64,000 nucleotides of DNA from an uncultured Eubacteriales bacterium (GTDB taxonomy: Bacteria; Bacillota; Clostridia; Lachnospirales; Lachnospiraceae), in the NCBI GenBank assembly GCA_900545175.1, contig UQYF01000002.1:116923-180922 (forward strand), written 5' to 3'. Positions 1 through 9,128 of this stretch are shown piece by piece. Below the pieces are notes generated by a model. The model was given only the letters and a program-made list of their open reading frames with translations. It was not told the origin of the DNA and did no database searches. The translations under genes and the position numbers were made by a program. Numbering within the stretch: position 1 is the first letter of the stretch; each line of letters starts with the position of its first letter.

Positions 1-2683
1 AAAGGCGCTCATCCTCGGTGAGCTTGGCATATTCAGCGATTTTTTTCTCCGCCTGGACTATTGTCTCACTGATTTTTGCTATATTATCCTTCTTTTCATT
101 TATCTCGTCACCTGCTGACCCAAGACTTTCCTTAATCTCTTCTGCTTCCTCGTTGAGCTTTGAAATTTCTCTTAAAACACGCTTTATATTTTCTTCCGCA
201 TAATTATCCTGCTGCGTAAAGTTAGAAAGCTTGATATGAAGGTTCTGTGACTCTGACTGCTTTAATGCAAGGTCATTTTTTTTCTTCTCGATATCCGTAT
301 TGGAATTATTAATCTTTTCGGTAAGCTCCTTATCAATTCTCTCCGATTCCGTAAGTGCTGCCTTGCATGCATCAACCTCGGCATTTATCTGGATTATCGT
401 ATTTTCAATCTCGTCAGATTCACGCCTGCTGTTCGAATAAGCTCTTTTTAACTCCTCCTGCTTCTTAGCTGCCGTGTCACAATTCATGGCAGCAGTATTT
501 TCCGCGAGCTGCTTATCCTGTATCGCTGACTTAATCTGTTCTATTTCAGTTCTTAGACTGCCAAGCGTCTCTTTTTTTGACGCAAGCTCTGCTTCGGAAT
601 TTTTGAGCTTTGTCTCATTCTGCGATATCGAAGCTTCCAATTCTTCTATCTCTCTGCGGCGGCCAAGAAGATTACTGCTGTTCTTAAACGCACCTCCGGA
701 CATTGAACCGCCTGGACTTAACATATCGCCCTCAAGTGTGACTATTCTAAGCGAATGTCTGTACTTTCTCGCTATCGCCAGCGCATTGTCGATATGGTCT
801 ACAACAAGAATCCTTCCGAGAAGATATCTCGCCAATTCATCAAACTCTCTGTCACACTCGACAAGCTGGTTGGCAAAACCTATTGCGCCTTTTTCTCCGG
901 TAAGTGCAGAATCTGCCTTGACATCTCTCCCGCTTATCGCTGAAAGAGGAAGAAAAGTGGCACGTCCGTATTTATTCTGTTTCAGGAAAGCGATAAGCTC
1001 CTTCGCCGTGTCCTCATTATCTGTAACAATGTTCTGAATGCTTCCGCCAAGAGCTGTCTCTATAGCTGTCTCATACTGCTTCTTGGTCTTTATGATATCC
1101 GCAACAACGCCGACAATGCCCTTATTGCTCTCCTTGCGCTCCATCACTCTCCGGATGCTGTTGCCGTAACCATCGTATCTTTCAGTGATGTTTCTGAGCG
1201 ATTCGAGTCTTGAAGTCTCGCCCATAACAATGCGGTTAAGCCCATTTATGTCATTGTTAAGCTTATTGATTGCATCACGGACAAGAAGCTGATTTTTCTC
1301 CTTATCGGAAAGGCTCTCCCCTAATGATGTCAGTTCTCCCCTTACTGTATTAAGCTCCTTTTGGAGCATGTCAAGACTCTGCTTCTGTGTATCTTCTTCG
1401 CTTTTACAGTTGATAAGCCGCCTTGTAAGCTCAGATTTACGGATGTTGACCTGCTCAAGAAGTGTTACATTCTTTTGCAGCTTCGCTTTCATCTGACCAC
1501 GCTCGTTAAGATTGTCTATGATGTCATTTTTACAGCCTTCAACCGCCGTTTCAAGCTGCGTAATCTCATCGCTGAGTTTTTTTACCTGCAAGTCCATCTC
1601 GCTGCATTCTGACTTCATATCATCAAGGTGGTCTGTCAGCTTAAATCTGTCAGCTATAAGTCTTTTCTTTTCTTCATCATAATCTAACAGACGCTCATTT
1701 ATTGCATCAAGCCGCCTGTTAAACTGCTCGTCACTCGCAAGCACAGACTTAATCTGTTCATTTAACAGGTCTATCTGGCTTGAAAGCCTGTTCTTATCTA
1801 TCTGTGCCTGATTCGCAATGCCGCTGTTTTCCTCAATCGTACGATTTAAATCTGCAAGCTTTGCTTCGTTCGCATCATATTCCACGCCTGACTTTTCAAA
1901 CTCGCCCTGCGCTGCCTTTAATTCCGTGTCCGTCACTGAAAATGCTTCGTTGAACTTCTCAAGCTCTGCCTTAAACTCATCCGCCTCAATAAGAAAAAGA
2001 TTCACATCATTCTTCTTAAGTTCATCTCGAAGTCTTAGAAACTGCTTAGCCTTCTCTGCCTGATGTTCGAGAGGGCCTGCCTGCTTTTCAAGCTCTGCTA
2101 AAATATCGTTCACGCGCACAAGATTGTTGCTCTCATCGTCAAGCTTCTTCTGTGCCGCTGCTTTTCGCCTTTTAAACTTCACAATACCTGCCGCTTCGTC
2201 GAAAAGCTCCCTGCGCTCTTCAGGTTTGCCGCTTAGTATTCTGTCAATCTGACCCTGACCGATGATGGAATAGCCTTCCTTGCCGATTCCGGTATCATAA
2301 AACAGCTCATTAATATCCCTGAGCCTGCAAGCCGAGCCGTTCATAAGATATTCGCTCTCACCTGAGCGGAATACCTTTCTTGTAATAGTGACCTGATCAA
2401 AGTCAATCGGAAGGGCATGATCCGAATTGTCGATAGTTATAGCCACCGATGCATAGCTCACAGGTTTACGAAGCTCCGTACCAGCAAAAATGACATCCTC
2501 CATCTTGCCGCCTCGAAGCTGCTTGGCACTCTGCTCACCGAGCACCCACCTTACTGCATCTCCTATATTGCTTTTACCGCTTCCGTTAGGCCCTACAATA
2601 CCTGTTATGCCATTGTGAAATTCAAATACTAACCTGTTGGCAAAAGACTTAAATCCCTGTACCTCTATGGATTTCAAATACAT
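1..2683 (-). CDS. smc: Chromosome segregation ATPase SMC (5' part of gene; C-terminus outside window)
   Basis: Structural maintenance of chromosomes protein, the DNA-loop-extruding ATPase of the SMC-ScpAB condensin. About 894 codons are visible of a usual length near 1180. The N-terminus reads MYLKSIEVQGFKSFANR and is followed by a Walker A motif GPNGSGKSN. A long coiled coil comes next, then a hinge (about residues 505-640, with YDGYGNS, GVVADII and GGSIQNIVT), then the returning coil. The C-terminal signature and Walker B half lies before base 1. It starts 13 bp after the rnc stop codon and so is probably co-transcribed with it. The rnc-smc pairing is common in Firmicutes. Confidence 0.96.
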   Translation of the reverse strand, partial: MYLKSIEVQGFKSFANRLVFEFHNGITGIVGPNGSGKSNIGDAVRWVLGEQSAKQLRGGKMEDVIFAGTELRKPVSYASVAITIDNSDHALPIDFDQVTITRKVFRSGESEYLMNGSACRLRDINELFYDTGIGKEGYSIIGQGQIDRILSGKPEERRELFDEAAGIVKFKRRKAAAQKKLDDESNNLVRVNDILAELEKQAGPLEHQAEKAKQFLRLRDELKKNDVNLFLIEADEFKAELEKFNEAFSVTDTELKAAQGEFEKSGVEYDANEAKLADLNRTIEENSGIANQAQIDKNRLSSQIDLLNEQIKSVLASDEQFNRRLDAINERLLDYDEEKKRLIADRFKLTDHLDDMKSECSEMDLQVKKLSDEITQLETAVEGCKNDIIDNLNERGQMKAKLQKNVTLLEQVNIRKSELTRRLINCKSEEDTQKQSLDMLQKELNTVRGELTSLGESLSDKEKNQLLVRDAINKLNNDINGLNRIVMGETSRLESLRNITERYDGYGNSIRRVMERKESNKGIVGVVADIIKTKKQYETAIETALGGSIQNIVTDNEDTAKELIAFLKQNKYGRATFLPLSAISGRDVKADSALTGEKGAIGFANQLVECDREFDELARYLLGRILVVDHIDNALAIARKYRHSLRIVTLEGDMLSPGGSMSGGAFKNSSNLLGRRREIEELEASISQNETKLKNSEAELASKKETLGSLRTEIEQIKSAIQDKQLAENTAAMNCDTAAKKQEELKRAYSNSRRESDEIENTIIQINAEVDACKAALTESERIDKELTEKINNSNTDIEKKKNDLALKQSESQNLHIKLSNFTQQDNYAEENIKRVLREISKLNEEAEEIKESLGSAGDEINEKKDNIAKISETIVQAEKKIAEYAKLTEDERL

Positions 2684-2696
2684 AATTTTAATATCC

Positions 2697-3389
2697 TTAT
2701 TTCTGCTGTCTTATTTTTAAAATAGCATTGTATGCTGCTGCCTGCTGTGCAGCTTTCTTGGTATGTCCTTCACCTTCACCGATCACATTCTTGTCACACT
2801 TGACAACAGCCGTGAAATGCTTGTCATGGTCAGGACCACTCTCACCGGTAATCTCATATTCCGGTTCAAAGCCACTATCCTTTTGAAGAAGCTCCTGTAA
2901 TATTGTCTTGCTGTCATAGAACAGCTTTTTATTGTCTATATCATCGAGAATGAACTTTCTGATATAATTCTGCGCCGGCTCAAATCCACCATCACGATAT
3001 ATAGCTCCGATAACTGCCTCCATCGCATCTGATGTTATGGAATCTCTGTTTCTTCCTCCGGTATGCTCTTCTCCTTTGCTTAGAAGTATCCACTCACCAA
3101 GCTTAATCTGCCTGCTGCACAGTGCAAGTGTCGGCTCACATACTATGCTCGCACGAAGCTTTGTAAGCTCCCCTTCTGTCTTATCAGGATATTTTTCAAA
3201 AAGATAGTCGCTGACGGTAACTTCAAGTACCGCATCGCCTAAGAACTCAAGGCGCTCATTGCTCTGATTCTTAAGTCTTTTAATCTCATTACAGTATGAG
3301 CTGTGTGTGAGAGCTCTTTCAAGCAGTCTCTTGTTTTTAAACTCATAACCAATAATCTTCTCAAATTTTTCTAACTGTGTATCAGTCAT
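2697..3389 (-). CDS. rnc: Ribonuclease III
   Basis: Double-strand-specific endoribonuclease for rRNA and mRNA processing, 230 aa, a normal length. The N-terminal RNase III domain carries the catalytic signature NERLEFLGDAVLE (about residues 43-55) and a second acidic patch DAMEAVIGAIY. The C-terminus is a dsRNA-binding domain (about 155-227) ending with KKAAQQAAAYNAI. The ATG has GGAG 7 nt upstream. A terminator sits between acpP and this gene, so rnc-smc probably has its own promoter or relies on read-through. Confidence 0.96.
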   Translation of the reverse strand: MTDTQLEKFEKIIGYEFKNKRLLERALTHSSYCNEIKRLKNQSNERLEFLGDAVLEVTVSDYLFEKYPDKTEGELTKLRASIVCEPTLALCSRQIKLGEWILLSKGEEHTGGRNRDSITSDAMEAVIGAIYRDGGFEPAQNYIRKFILDDIDNKKLFYDSKTILQELLQKDSGFEPEYEITGESGPDHDKHFTAVVKCDKNVIGEGEGHTKKAAQQAAAYNAILKIRQQK

Positions 3390-3434
3390 AGCTCTACTCC
3401 ATGCGCCTCCGTTTTTTTATGTTAATTCACTCAT

Positions 3435-3463
3435 TAAGAAAAAGAGCCCACCTATGATGGGCT
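3435..3463 (-). terminator. Rho-independent terminator after acpP
   Basis: On the minus strand a stem AGCCCA/TGGGCT is followed by CTTTTTCTT, about 40 nt after the acpP stop codon. It separates the plsX-acpP transcript from rnc-smc. Confidence 0.75.
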
Positions 3464-3499
3464 TCTTTCCTTAATAAAATCTAAGCTTATCTGCTCTTA

Positions 3500-3730
3500 T
3501 TAGTTAAGTGCGTTCTTAATCTGCTCAACAGCATCTGCTACAGTTGAAATATTTTCAGCAGCATCATTAGGAATCTCAATATCAAACTCCTCCTCGATAC
3601 CCATGATAATCTGGAATACATCGAGTGAATCTGCTCCGAGGTCATCAACGAATGTCTTATCCATTGTAACTTCATCAGCATCAATGTTTAAAACCTCTGC
3701 AATAATTGACTGTAACTTTTCAAATTCCAT
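3500..3730 (-). CDS. acpP: Acyl carrier protein
   Basis: 76-aa acidic carrier of growing acyl chains in type II fatty acid synthesis. The phosphopantetheine attachment serine is Ser35 in the motif GADSLD. The ORF begins MEFEKLQSII with GGAAGG upstream. It lies 33 bp after plsX, which uses acyl-ACP as substrate, and a terminator follows it. Length and the four-helix pattern match AcpP. Confidence 0.97.
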   Translation of the reverse strand: MEFEKLQSIIAEVLNIDADEVTMDKTFVDDLGADSLDVFQIIMGIEEEFDIEIPNDAAENISTVADAVEQIKNALN

Positions 3731-3763
3731 CTTTTAATACTTCCTTCCTTTTCTAAAAAATTC

Positions 3764-4792
3764 TTAATTTTCCTGTGCATCCGCCTGCTCTGCCGCAATG
3801 GATGCCTTGATTTTATCGTTAATTCCCTGTTCCTTAAATGTCATGCATTGAAGGATGGAATTACACACCTCTTTAGCCTTAGCATTTCCGTGAGTTTTCA
3901 CTACAAGACCGTTAAGACCTATCATCGGTGCACCGCCATATTCGGTAGCGTCGAACCTCTTAAGTGTTTTCTTAAGCGCAGGCTTGACCAAAAGCGCACC
4001 AATCTTACTTCTTAAGCTGGTCATCATGCCTGCCTTAATCATGCCAATGAGAGTACTTCCCATGCCTTCGTACAGCTTAAGTATTACATTGCCGACAAAA
4101 GCCTCTGTCACAATAACATCAACATCACCCTCCGGAATATCCCTTGCCTCAACACTTCCGACAAAATTAATCTCCTTGCATTCCTTAAGCAGAGGATATG
4201 TCTCCTTGACAAGCTGATTGCCCTTCTCCTCCTCAGCTCCGATATTAACTATCGCAACCTTCGGATTCTTGATTCCAAGCACATATTCCATGTATATAGA
4301 ACCCATCTTGGCAAATTGAAGAAGATGTGCAGGTCTTGCGTCAACATTCGCACCACAGTCAACTAACAGTGACACGCCCTTCTTAGTAGGGATAAGCGGT
4401 GCAAAAGGAGGTCTGTCTACTCCTTTGATTCTGCCGACTATCAACTGTCCGCCAACTAAGATAGCACCCGAACTTCCTGCTGAAACAAAGGCATCTGCCT
4501 CGCCCTTTTTCACAAGATTAAGTGCCACAACAATCGATGAATCCTTCTTACGGCGTATAGCCATAACAGGCGGTTCACCTGTCTCGATAATCTCTGTGGC
4601 ATTAACAACCTGAATAGCATTCTCTCTGTATGTATATTTCTTAAGCTCCTGTGAAACAACGCTCTCCTGTCCGACAAGCTTCACGACAATATTAACATTC
4701 TGTGAAACAGCGTCGACAACACCTTTGACAATCTCTGCCGGAGCATTGTCTCCACCCATGGCATCAACAGCTACTATAACTTTTTCCTGCAT
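3764..4792 (-). CDS. plsX: Phosphate acyltransferase PlsX
   Basis: Makes acyl-phosphate from acyl-ACP, the first step of the PlsXY phospholipid pathway, as a peripheral membrane enzyme. I place the start at the ATG giving MQEKVIVAVDAMGGDNAP because AAAGAGGAG stands just upstream. The frame stays open further upstream, but that extension crosses the promoter. This gives 342 aa, the usual PlsX size. The N-terminal AMGGDNAP motif and the C-terminal EYGGAPMIGLNG are family hallmarks. A promoter with a palindromic spacer lies directly upstream. Confidence 0.95.
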   Translation of the reverse strand: MQEKVIVAVDAMGGDNAPAEIVKGVVDAVSQNVNIVVKLVGQESVVSQELKKYTYRENAIQVVNATEIIETGEPPVMAIRRKKDSSIVVALNLVKKGEADAFVSAGSSGAILVGGQLIVGRIKGVDRPPFAPLIPTKKGVSLLVDCGANVDARPAHLLQFAKMGSIYMEYVLGIKNPKVAIVNIGAEEEKGNQLVKETYPLLKECKEINFVGSVEARDIPEGDVDVIVTEAFVGNVILKLYEGMGSTLIGMIKAGMMTSLRSKIGALLVKPALKKTLKRFDATEYGGAPMIGLNGLVVKTHGNAKAKEVCNSILQCMTFKEQGINDKIKASIAAEQADAQEN

Positions 4793-4832
4793 AAATATTC
4801 TCCTCTTTAAATCCATGACAACCACTTCATAC

Positions 4833-4861
4833 ATAATACAAGATTGTATTTCAGAAATCAA
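4833..4861 (-). promoter_or_regulatory. plsX-acpP promoter with palindromic operator-like spacer
   Basis: On the minus strand TTGATT (4856-4861), a 17-bp spacer and TATTAT (4833-4838). The spacer and -10 carry a perfect 16-bp palindrome at 4835-4850 (AATACAA-GA-TTGTATT read on +). The architecture suggests repression at this phospholipid-synthesis promoter. The palindrome does not resemble the FapR or FabT consensus as I know them. The regulator is unknown. Confidence 0.55.
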
Positions 4862-4887
4862 TACCTTTTTACCATTTCCATCGGTCA

Positions 4888-4939
4888 ACAAAAAAGAAGG
4901 ACACCGAAAGTATGCCAAAGGCACTCATCCGATATCCTT
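4888..4939 (-). terminator. Terminator after rpmF
   Basis: A long imperfect stem (AAGGA...TCCTT at the base, GCC-AAA-GGC at the tip) is followed on the minus strand by TTCTTTTTT. It ends the DUF177-rpmF transcript about 30 nt after the rpmF stop codon. Confidence 0.8.
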
Positions 4940-4969
4940 CCCATAAATTATCAAATTATAAACTCATAA

Positions 4970-5152
4970 TTATTCAGCAACGGAGATAACTTCCTTCTTG
5001 TTATATGAGCCACAGTTCTTGCATACTCTATGAGGCATCATTAACTCACCGCACTTGCTGCACTTTACTAAGTTAGGAGCGCTCATCTTCCAGTTCGCTC
5101 TTCTCTTATCTCTTCTAGCCTTAGAAGACTTATTCTTTGGACAAATTGACAT
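4970..5152 (-). CDS. rpmF: 50S ribosomal protein L32
   Basis: 60-aa protein of the large ribosomal subunit, zinc-ribbon form. Cysteines 31, 34, 44 and 47 (CSKC...CKNC) form the zinc site. The basic N-terminus SICPKNKSSKARRDKRR is typical. It sits 26 bp after DUF177, the conserved bacterial YceD-rpmF pair, and is followed by a strong terminator. Confidence 0.97.
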   Translation of the reverse strand: MSICPKNKSSKARRDKRRANWKMSAPNLVKCSKCGELMMPHRVCKNCGSYNKKEVISVAE

Positions 5153-5178
5153 CTGTTACACCTCCTTACAAAGCAGTT

Positions 5179-5703
5179 CTATTGGTTAAACTGTTGAAAT
5201 ATATCGCGTATCTTGGACATTCTAGGGTCTAAAACCTGTCTGTCACATTCACACGATCCATGATTAAGATTCATGCCGCATACGTTACAGATTCCCTTGC
5301 AGTCTGTCTTACACAGAACCTTCATCGGAAAATTCTCTAATATCTCACTATATGCATACTTCTCAACATCAAACTCAGTGCCTTCTATGAAAGGCATGTC
5401 CTCCAATGTCTCATCTGCATCCGGTGATTCTTCACCAAAATTAAGTTCTCTGGTGGAATCTACCGATATCTGCCAAGGAACATCCGTTAAGCACCTGTCG
5501 CATGGAATATTGAGTGTCACATCAAGATGTGAAGCAGCCTCTATCTTCTTCCCTCCGACATTAGTAAAGGTAAGTTCAATGTCCTGTTTCTTTACAAATG
5601 CAAACTCACCCATCTTAGAGCTGAAGCTCTCAGCTTCAATAGGTGCTGCAAGTCTCTTAACTTCTCCTTCGTGAGAAAGAACTCCGTACAAATCAATCAG
5701 CAT
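5179..5703 (-). CDS. YceD/DUF177 family protein
   Basis: 174-aa DUF177 family member. Family members are implicated in 23S rRNA accumulation and are almost always next to rpmF. The C-terminus carries CKTDCKGIC-NVCGMNLNHGSCEC, a cysteine-rich patch fitting metal binding, and an internal CDRC occurs near residue 72. Start ATG has AAGAGG upstream. It is the first gene of a two-gene operon with rpmF, driven by a consensus sigma-A promoter at 5735-5763. Confidence 0.9.
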   Translation of the reverse strand: MLIDLYGVLSHEGEVKRLAAPIEAESFSSKMGEFAFVKKQDIELTFTNVGGKKIEAASHLDVTLNIPCDRCLTDVPWQISVDSTRELNFGEESPDADETLEDMPFIEGTEFDVEKYAYSEILENFPMKVLCKTDCKGICNVCGMNLNHGSCECDRQVLDPRMSKIRDIFQQFNQ

Positions 5704-5734
5704 AAAAACCTCTTCTTTTAATCACACGCAGATT

Positions 5735-5763
5735 ATTATATCTACTGCGAACAGATTTGTCAA
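5735..5763 (-). promoter_or_regulatory. Consensus sigma-A promoter of DUF177-rpmF
   Basis: On the minus strand TTGACA (5758-5763), exactly 17 bp, TATAAT (5735-5740). Both hexamers match consensus, as expected for a ribosomal-protein operon. Confidence 0.85.
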
Positions 5764-5773
5764 CTATTTTTTA

Positions 5774-5792
5774 TTGACATTTTCAATGTCAA
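5774..5792. repeat. 19-bp palindrome between ackA and the DUF177 promoter
   Basis: TTGACATT-N3-AATGTCAA, perfect 8-bp arms, 16 bp after the ackA stop codon and 10 bp before the DUF177 -35 box. It has no U-tract, so it is not a clear terminator. It could be an operator or an mRNA 3'-end hairpin. Confidence 0.5.
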
Positions 5793-5808
5793 GCGGACAT
5801 CGTAATAA

Positions 5809-7002
5809 TCACTTTACTAACTCTAATGTCTCCTGGGCAATCTTTAACTCCTCGTTAGTAGGTATAACCATAACCTTGACCTTTGAATCAGGAGTAGATA
5901 TAACTACTTCCTCGCCTCTCTTGTCATTAGCCGCATCATCAATCTTGATACCAAGGAATGTAAGAGCGCTGCAGATATCTTTTCTTGTCTTCTTATCGTT
6001 CTCGCCGACACCTGCTGTAAATACGATGGCATCAACACCATCCATAGCTGCTGTGTAAGCACCGATATACTTGATTACTCTGTACTTGAATGCCTCAAGA
6101 GCTACCTCAGCATTATGGTTGCCTTCATCAGCAGCCTTCTGGACATCACGGAAATCACTTGAAACGCCGCTCATACCGAGAACGCCTGACTTCTTGTTGA
6201 GCATGTTAATCATCTCATTGATGTCCTTGCCTTCCTTATTAGCGATGAACTGGATAACAGAAGGATCAATGTCACCACTTCTTGTTCCCATGATAAGACC
6301 TTCAAGCGGTGTAAGACCCATGCTTGTATCTACACACTTGCCATTGACAACAGCTGAAAGTGAACCACCATTTCCAAGATGGCATACGATAACCTTAGAG
6401 TTATCAGGATCAAGGCTGCCGAACTCTATAGCTCTCTTAGACACGAATGCATGGCTTGTTCCGTGGAATCCATACTTACGGATGCCATACTTCTCATAGT
6501 ACTCATGAGGAATAGCATACATATAAGCCTTCTCCGGCATTGTCTGATGGAATGCAGTATCCCAGACAGCGACATTAGGTGTACCAGGCATAGCAGCCTC
6601 AGCAGCCTCGATACCGATAAGGTTAGCCGGGTTATGTAAAGGTCCAAGGTCGAAGCACTCACGGATAACTGCCTTGACATCTTCATTAACAATAACAGAT
6701 GTGCAGTACTTCTGTCCTGCATGAAGTACTCTGTGTCCTACAGCACCGATTTCCTTAACATCTGAAATCACACCATGAACAGGATCTACGAGCATATCAA
6801 GAACAAGCTTAACTGCTACATTGTGATCCGGCATTGGCTGCTCGATTACTGCACTATCCTTTCCGGCAGGCTTATGTGTGAGCTTAGAACCCTCGATACC
6901 GATTCTCTCAACAAGACCCTTAGCGAGAACGTCCTGTGTATCCATATCGAATAACTGATACTTAAGTGATGAGCTTCCACAGTTTAAAACTAAAATCTTC
7001 AT
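5809..7002 (-). CDS. ackA: Acetate kinase
   Basis: Interconverts acetyl-phosphate + ADP and acetate + ATP, the substrate-level phosphorylation step of acetate fermentation. The start is set at MKILVLNCGSSSLKYQ, preceded by GGAGG 8 nt upstream. An upstream in-frame ATG lacks this site. The length of 397 aa is typical. Visible ASKHA motifs include NCGSSSLKY at the N-terminus, GFHGTSHAFV, CHLGNGGSLSAV and VFTAGVGEND. It lies 117 bp after pta in the same direction. Confidence 0.97.
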   Translation of the reverse strand: MKILVLNCGSSSLKYQLFDMDTQDVLAKGLVERIGIEGSKLTHKPAGKDSAVIEQPMPDHNVAVKLVLDMLVDPVHGVISDVKEIGAVGHRVLHAGQKYCTSVIVNEDVKAVIRECFDLGPLHNPANLIGIEAAEAAMPGTPNVAVWDTAFHQTMPEKAYMYAIPHEYYEKYGIRKYGFHGTSHAFVSKRAIEFGSLDPDNSKVIVCHLGNGGSLSAVVNGKCVDTSMGLTPLEGLIMGTRSGDIDPSVIQFIANKEGKDINEMINMLNKKSGVLGMSGVSSDFRDVQKAADEGNHNAEVALEAFKYRVIKYIGAYTAAMDGVDAIVFTAGVGENDKKTRKDICSALTFLGIKIDDAANDKRGEEVVISTPDSKVKVMVIPTNEELKIAQETLELVK

Positions 7003-7057
7003 TAATAAATCCTCCAAAAATATTCTCTTAATTATACGTTATGTCTATAGCATAATT

Positions 7058-7091
7058 ATAGGTAACTGCCGACGCATCGACAATTACCTAT
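7058..7091 (-). other. Inverted repeat in the pta-ackA gap
   Basis: ATAGGTAA...TTACCTAT with an inner TG-CGA/TCG-CA stem. No clear U-run follows on the minus strand, so it is more likely an mRNA-processing or stabilising hairpin than a terminator. Confidence 0.4.
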
Positions 7092-7119
7092 ATATGTATC
7101 ATGTAAAACAAATTACATA

Positions 7120-8115
7120 CTACTGCATCTGTGCCTGTACAGCTGTGATAGCAACAACACCTACGATATCGCTTGCTGAACATCCTCTTGAAAGGTCATT
7201 AACAGGCTTTGCAATACCCTGAAGCATTGGGCCGTAAGCCTCTGCCTTTGCAAGTCTCTGAACAAGCTTGTAACCAATGTTACCTGCATCAAGGTCAGGG
7301 AAGATAAGTACGTTGGCCTGTCCTGCAACATCGCTGCCCGGAGCCTTAGAAGCACCAACAGAAGGAACTATAGCTGCATCTGTCTGAAGCTCTCCGTCAA
7401 GCTTAAGCTCTGGAGCAAGCTCTTTGGCAATTCTCGTAGCCTCTACTACCTTGTCAACATCAGCATGCTTAGCGCTGCCCTTTGAGGAGTGGCTTAGCAT
7501 TGCAACCTTAGGCTCTGCACCTACTAAGAACTTGAAGCTCTCTGCTGAAGAAACAGCGATAACCGCAAGCTCCTCAGGATTAGGGTTCTGGTTAAGACCG
7601 CAGTCTCCGAATACGAATGTACCGTTCTCACCGTACTCACAGTTAGGAACATCAATTACGAAGAACGCAGAAGCAATCTTAGAACCCGGCTTAGTCTTAA
7701 CTATCTGAAGAGCAGGTCTTAATGTGTTAGCTGTAGAATGGCATGCACCTGATACAACACCATCTGCTGCACCGCTCTTTAACATCATACAAGCATAGAA
7801 CATATAATCTGTAGTGAGAAGTCTTCTAGCTTCCTCAGGAGTCATACCCTTATTCTTTCTAAGCTCTACTAAAGCATCAACATACTCATCAAGCTTATCT
7901 GAGGTATTAGGATTGATAACAGTGGCACCTGAAACTTCAAGACCCTTGCTGTTAGTCTCAACCTCCTCAGGTGTGCCAAGCACTACTACATTAGCGATAT
8001 CTTCCTTAAGAACTGTCTCAACTGCCTCCCATGTTCTTCTGTCCATTGACTCAGGAAGTACGATTGTCTTCTTCACTGCTCTTGCCTTTTTCTTAATTTC
8101 ATCAATAAATGCCAT
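7120..8115 (-). CDS. pta: Phosphate acetyltransferase
   Basis: Converts acetyl-CoA + phosphate to acetyl-phosphate + CoA, feeding AckA. 331 aa, the short single-domain form. It begins MAFIDEIKKKARAVKKTIVLPES, with AAAGGAG 10 nt before the ATG. The family region GQANVLIFPDLDAGNIGYKLVQR near the C-terminus is clear. A promoter lies at 8177-8205. The order pta-ackA is a classic fermentative operon. Confidence 0.97.
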   Translation of the reverse strand: MAFIDEIKKKARAVKKTIVLPESMDRRTWEAVETVLKEDIANVVVLGTPEEVETNSKGLEVSGATVINPNTSDKLDEYVDALVELRKNKGMTPEEARRLLTTDYMFYACMMLKSGAADGVVSGACHSTANTLRPALQIVKTKPGSKIASAFFVIDVPNCEYGENGTFVFGDCGLNQNPNPEELAVIAVSSAESFKFLVGAEPKVAMLSHSSKGSAKHADVDKVVEATRIAKELAPELKLDGELQTDAAIVPSVGASKAPGSDVAGQANVLIFPDLDAGNIGYKLVQRLAKAEAYGPMLQGIAKPVNDLSRGCSASDIVGVVAITAVQAQMQ

Positions 8116-8176
8116 AATAAAATGACTCCTTTCTGTATGTAATTCGACTTAATATTAAAAGTCCATTGATAATATC

Positions 8177-8205
8177 ATTATACTCCTTATGTTTATTGTA
8201 TACAA
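8177..8205 (-). promoter_or_regulatory. pta-ackA promoter
   Basis: On the minus strand TTGTAT (8200-8205), 17 bp, TATAAT (8177-8182), about 60 bp before the pta start codon. Confidence 0.7.
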
Positions 8206-8267
8206 GAATATTTTTCTAAAATCAAGAAAAAAAGAATATGTTTTAAATTAAATACAATCTAAATATT

Positions 8268-9128
8268 CTATTTCAATCTCAATGACTGCACAAGATATCT
8301 CAAGTGGAACTGTCTTTCCTTCATAACACATGTAGATAATGTAAGTATCTGGTCATCCTCCGAGAACACTGTATCCTCATCATACACTTTCGGTTCCTCC
8401 ATACGCGAAGCCGTGTTCTCAAGATACGATTTAACTGTATTCTTATTTGAAAAATCATAATTAAGAAGCTGATGTGCATTATTCGTCTGATAAGCGGCAA
8501 ATATCTTATATACATAGACCATATCTTCCGTGTATATATATACATATCTGTTGTTTTCAAAGAACTCTTCATCTTCATATAAATGCAGATCCGAAAACAT
8601 TGTTGTATCACGCATGTTATGCCCATATATAACCGTATGAGGGTCAGAGAAATCTTTGGCATTGTAATTTTCCGTATAAATACATCCCGGATACCCTTCG
8701 CTGCCATCTATATTGTGTTCAAGATAATAGCTGTTGTCTGTGGGATGCTGAAAAACAGGATAATCTATATGCGTGTTAGGTATGTATATCCATGCATAAA
8801 TATCCTCTGATATTTCTCTATGCATCGCATCAAAATCTATATTTTTCTCAGGTACCTCTATAGCATATTTTGTCATCAGACGCACCGCCTCTTTTTTGTA
8901 GCCTTCAAGAGCCTGCGTTGTTCCTTCCTCTGACTGCAATTCCTCTGTCGAAGTCACTTCCTGCGCTGTTGTACTCTGTGCAAGCTTTTCATACATCTGC
9001 TGTGATTTCCACAGCCTGTACTGTTTTACACCAAGTATCATAGCACAGACAAGTGCAACCGTTAACGCTGCAATGCCAATGACTGTATATATTGTCTTTT
9101 TATTTAATTTTCTGTTTTTTTCTTCCAT
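8268..9128 (-). CDS. srtB: Class B sortase
   Basis: Membrane-anchored transpeptidase that attaches surface proteins to peptidoglycan. Start is taken at the ATG of MEEKNRKLNKK, since GAGG lies 7 nt upstream; an in-frame TTG two codons earlier has no good site. 286 aa: an N-terminal membrane anchor (about 13-34), a linker, then the sortase barrel with VIYGHNM (catalytic His about 170) and TLSTC (catalytic Cys about 267), followed by an Arg in HLRYLV (about 277). No LPXTG-like or NPQTN-like substrate gene was recognised in the window. A dispersed inverted repeat lies in its upstream region. Confidence 0.88.
   Translation of the reverse strand: MEEKNRKLNKKTIYTVIGIAALTVALVCAMILGVKQYRLWKSQQMYEKLAQSTTAQEVTSTEELQSEEGTTQALEGYKKEAVRLMTKYAIEVPEKNIDFDAMHREISEDIYAWIYIPNTHIDYPVFQHPTDNSYYLEHNIDGSEGYPGCIYTENYNAKDFSDPHTVIYGHNMRDTTMFSDLHLYEDEEFFENNRYVYIYTEDMVYVYKIFAAYQTNNAHQLLNYDFSNKNTVKSYLENTASRMEEPKVYDEDTVFSEDDQILTLSTCVMKERQFHLRYLVQSLRLK

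Noticed and set aside
474..1037. 187-residue + strand ORF and similar ORFs opposite smc
   Set aside because: Antisense of the confirmed SMC coding strand.
3390..3420. Two-codon mini-ORF (ATG GAG TAG) just before rnc
   Set aside because: Its upstream GGAGG is too close for good initiation; probably chance around the rnc ribosome site.
4793..4924. N-terminal extension of PlsX
   Set aside because: It would cross the plsX promoter and the upstream terminator; the internal ATG has a clear ribosome site.
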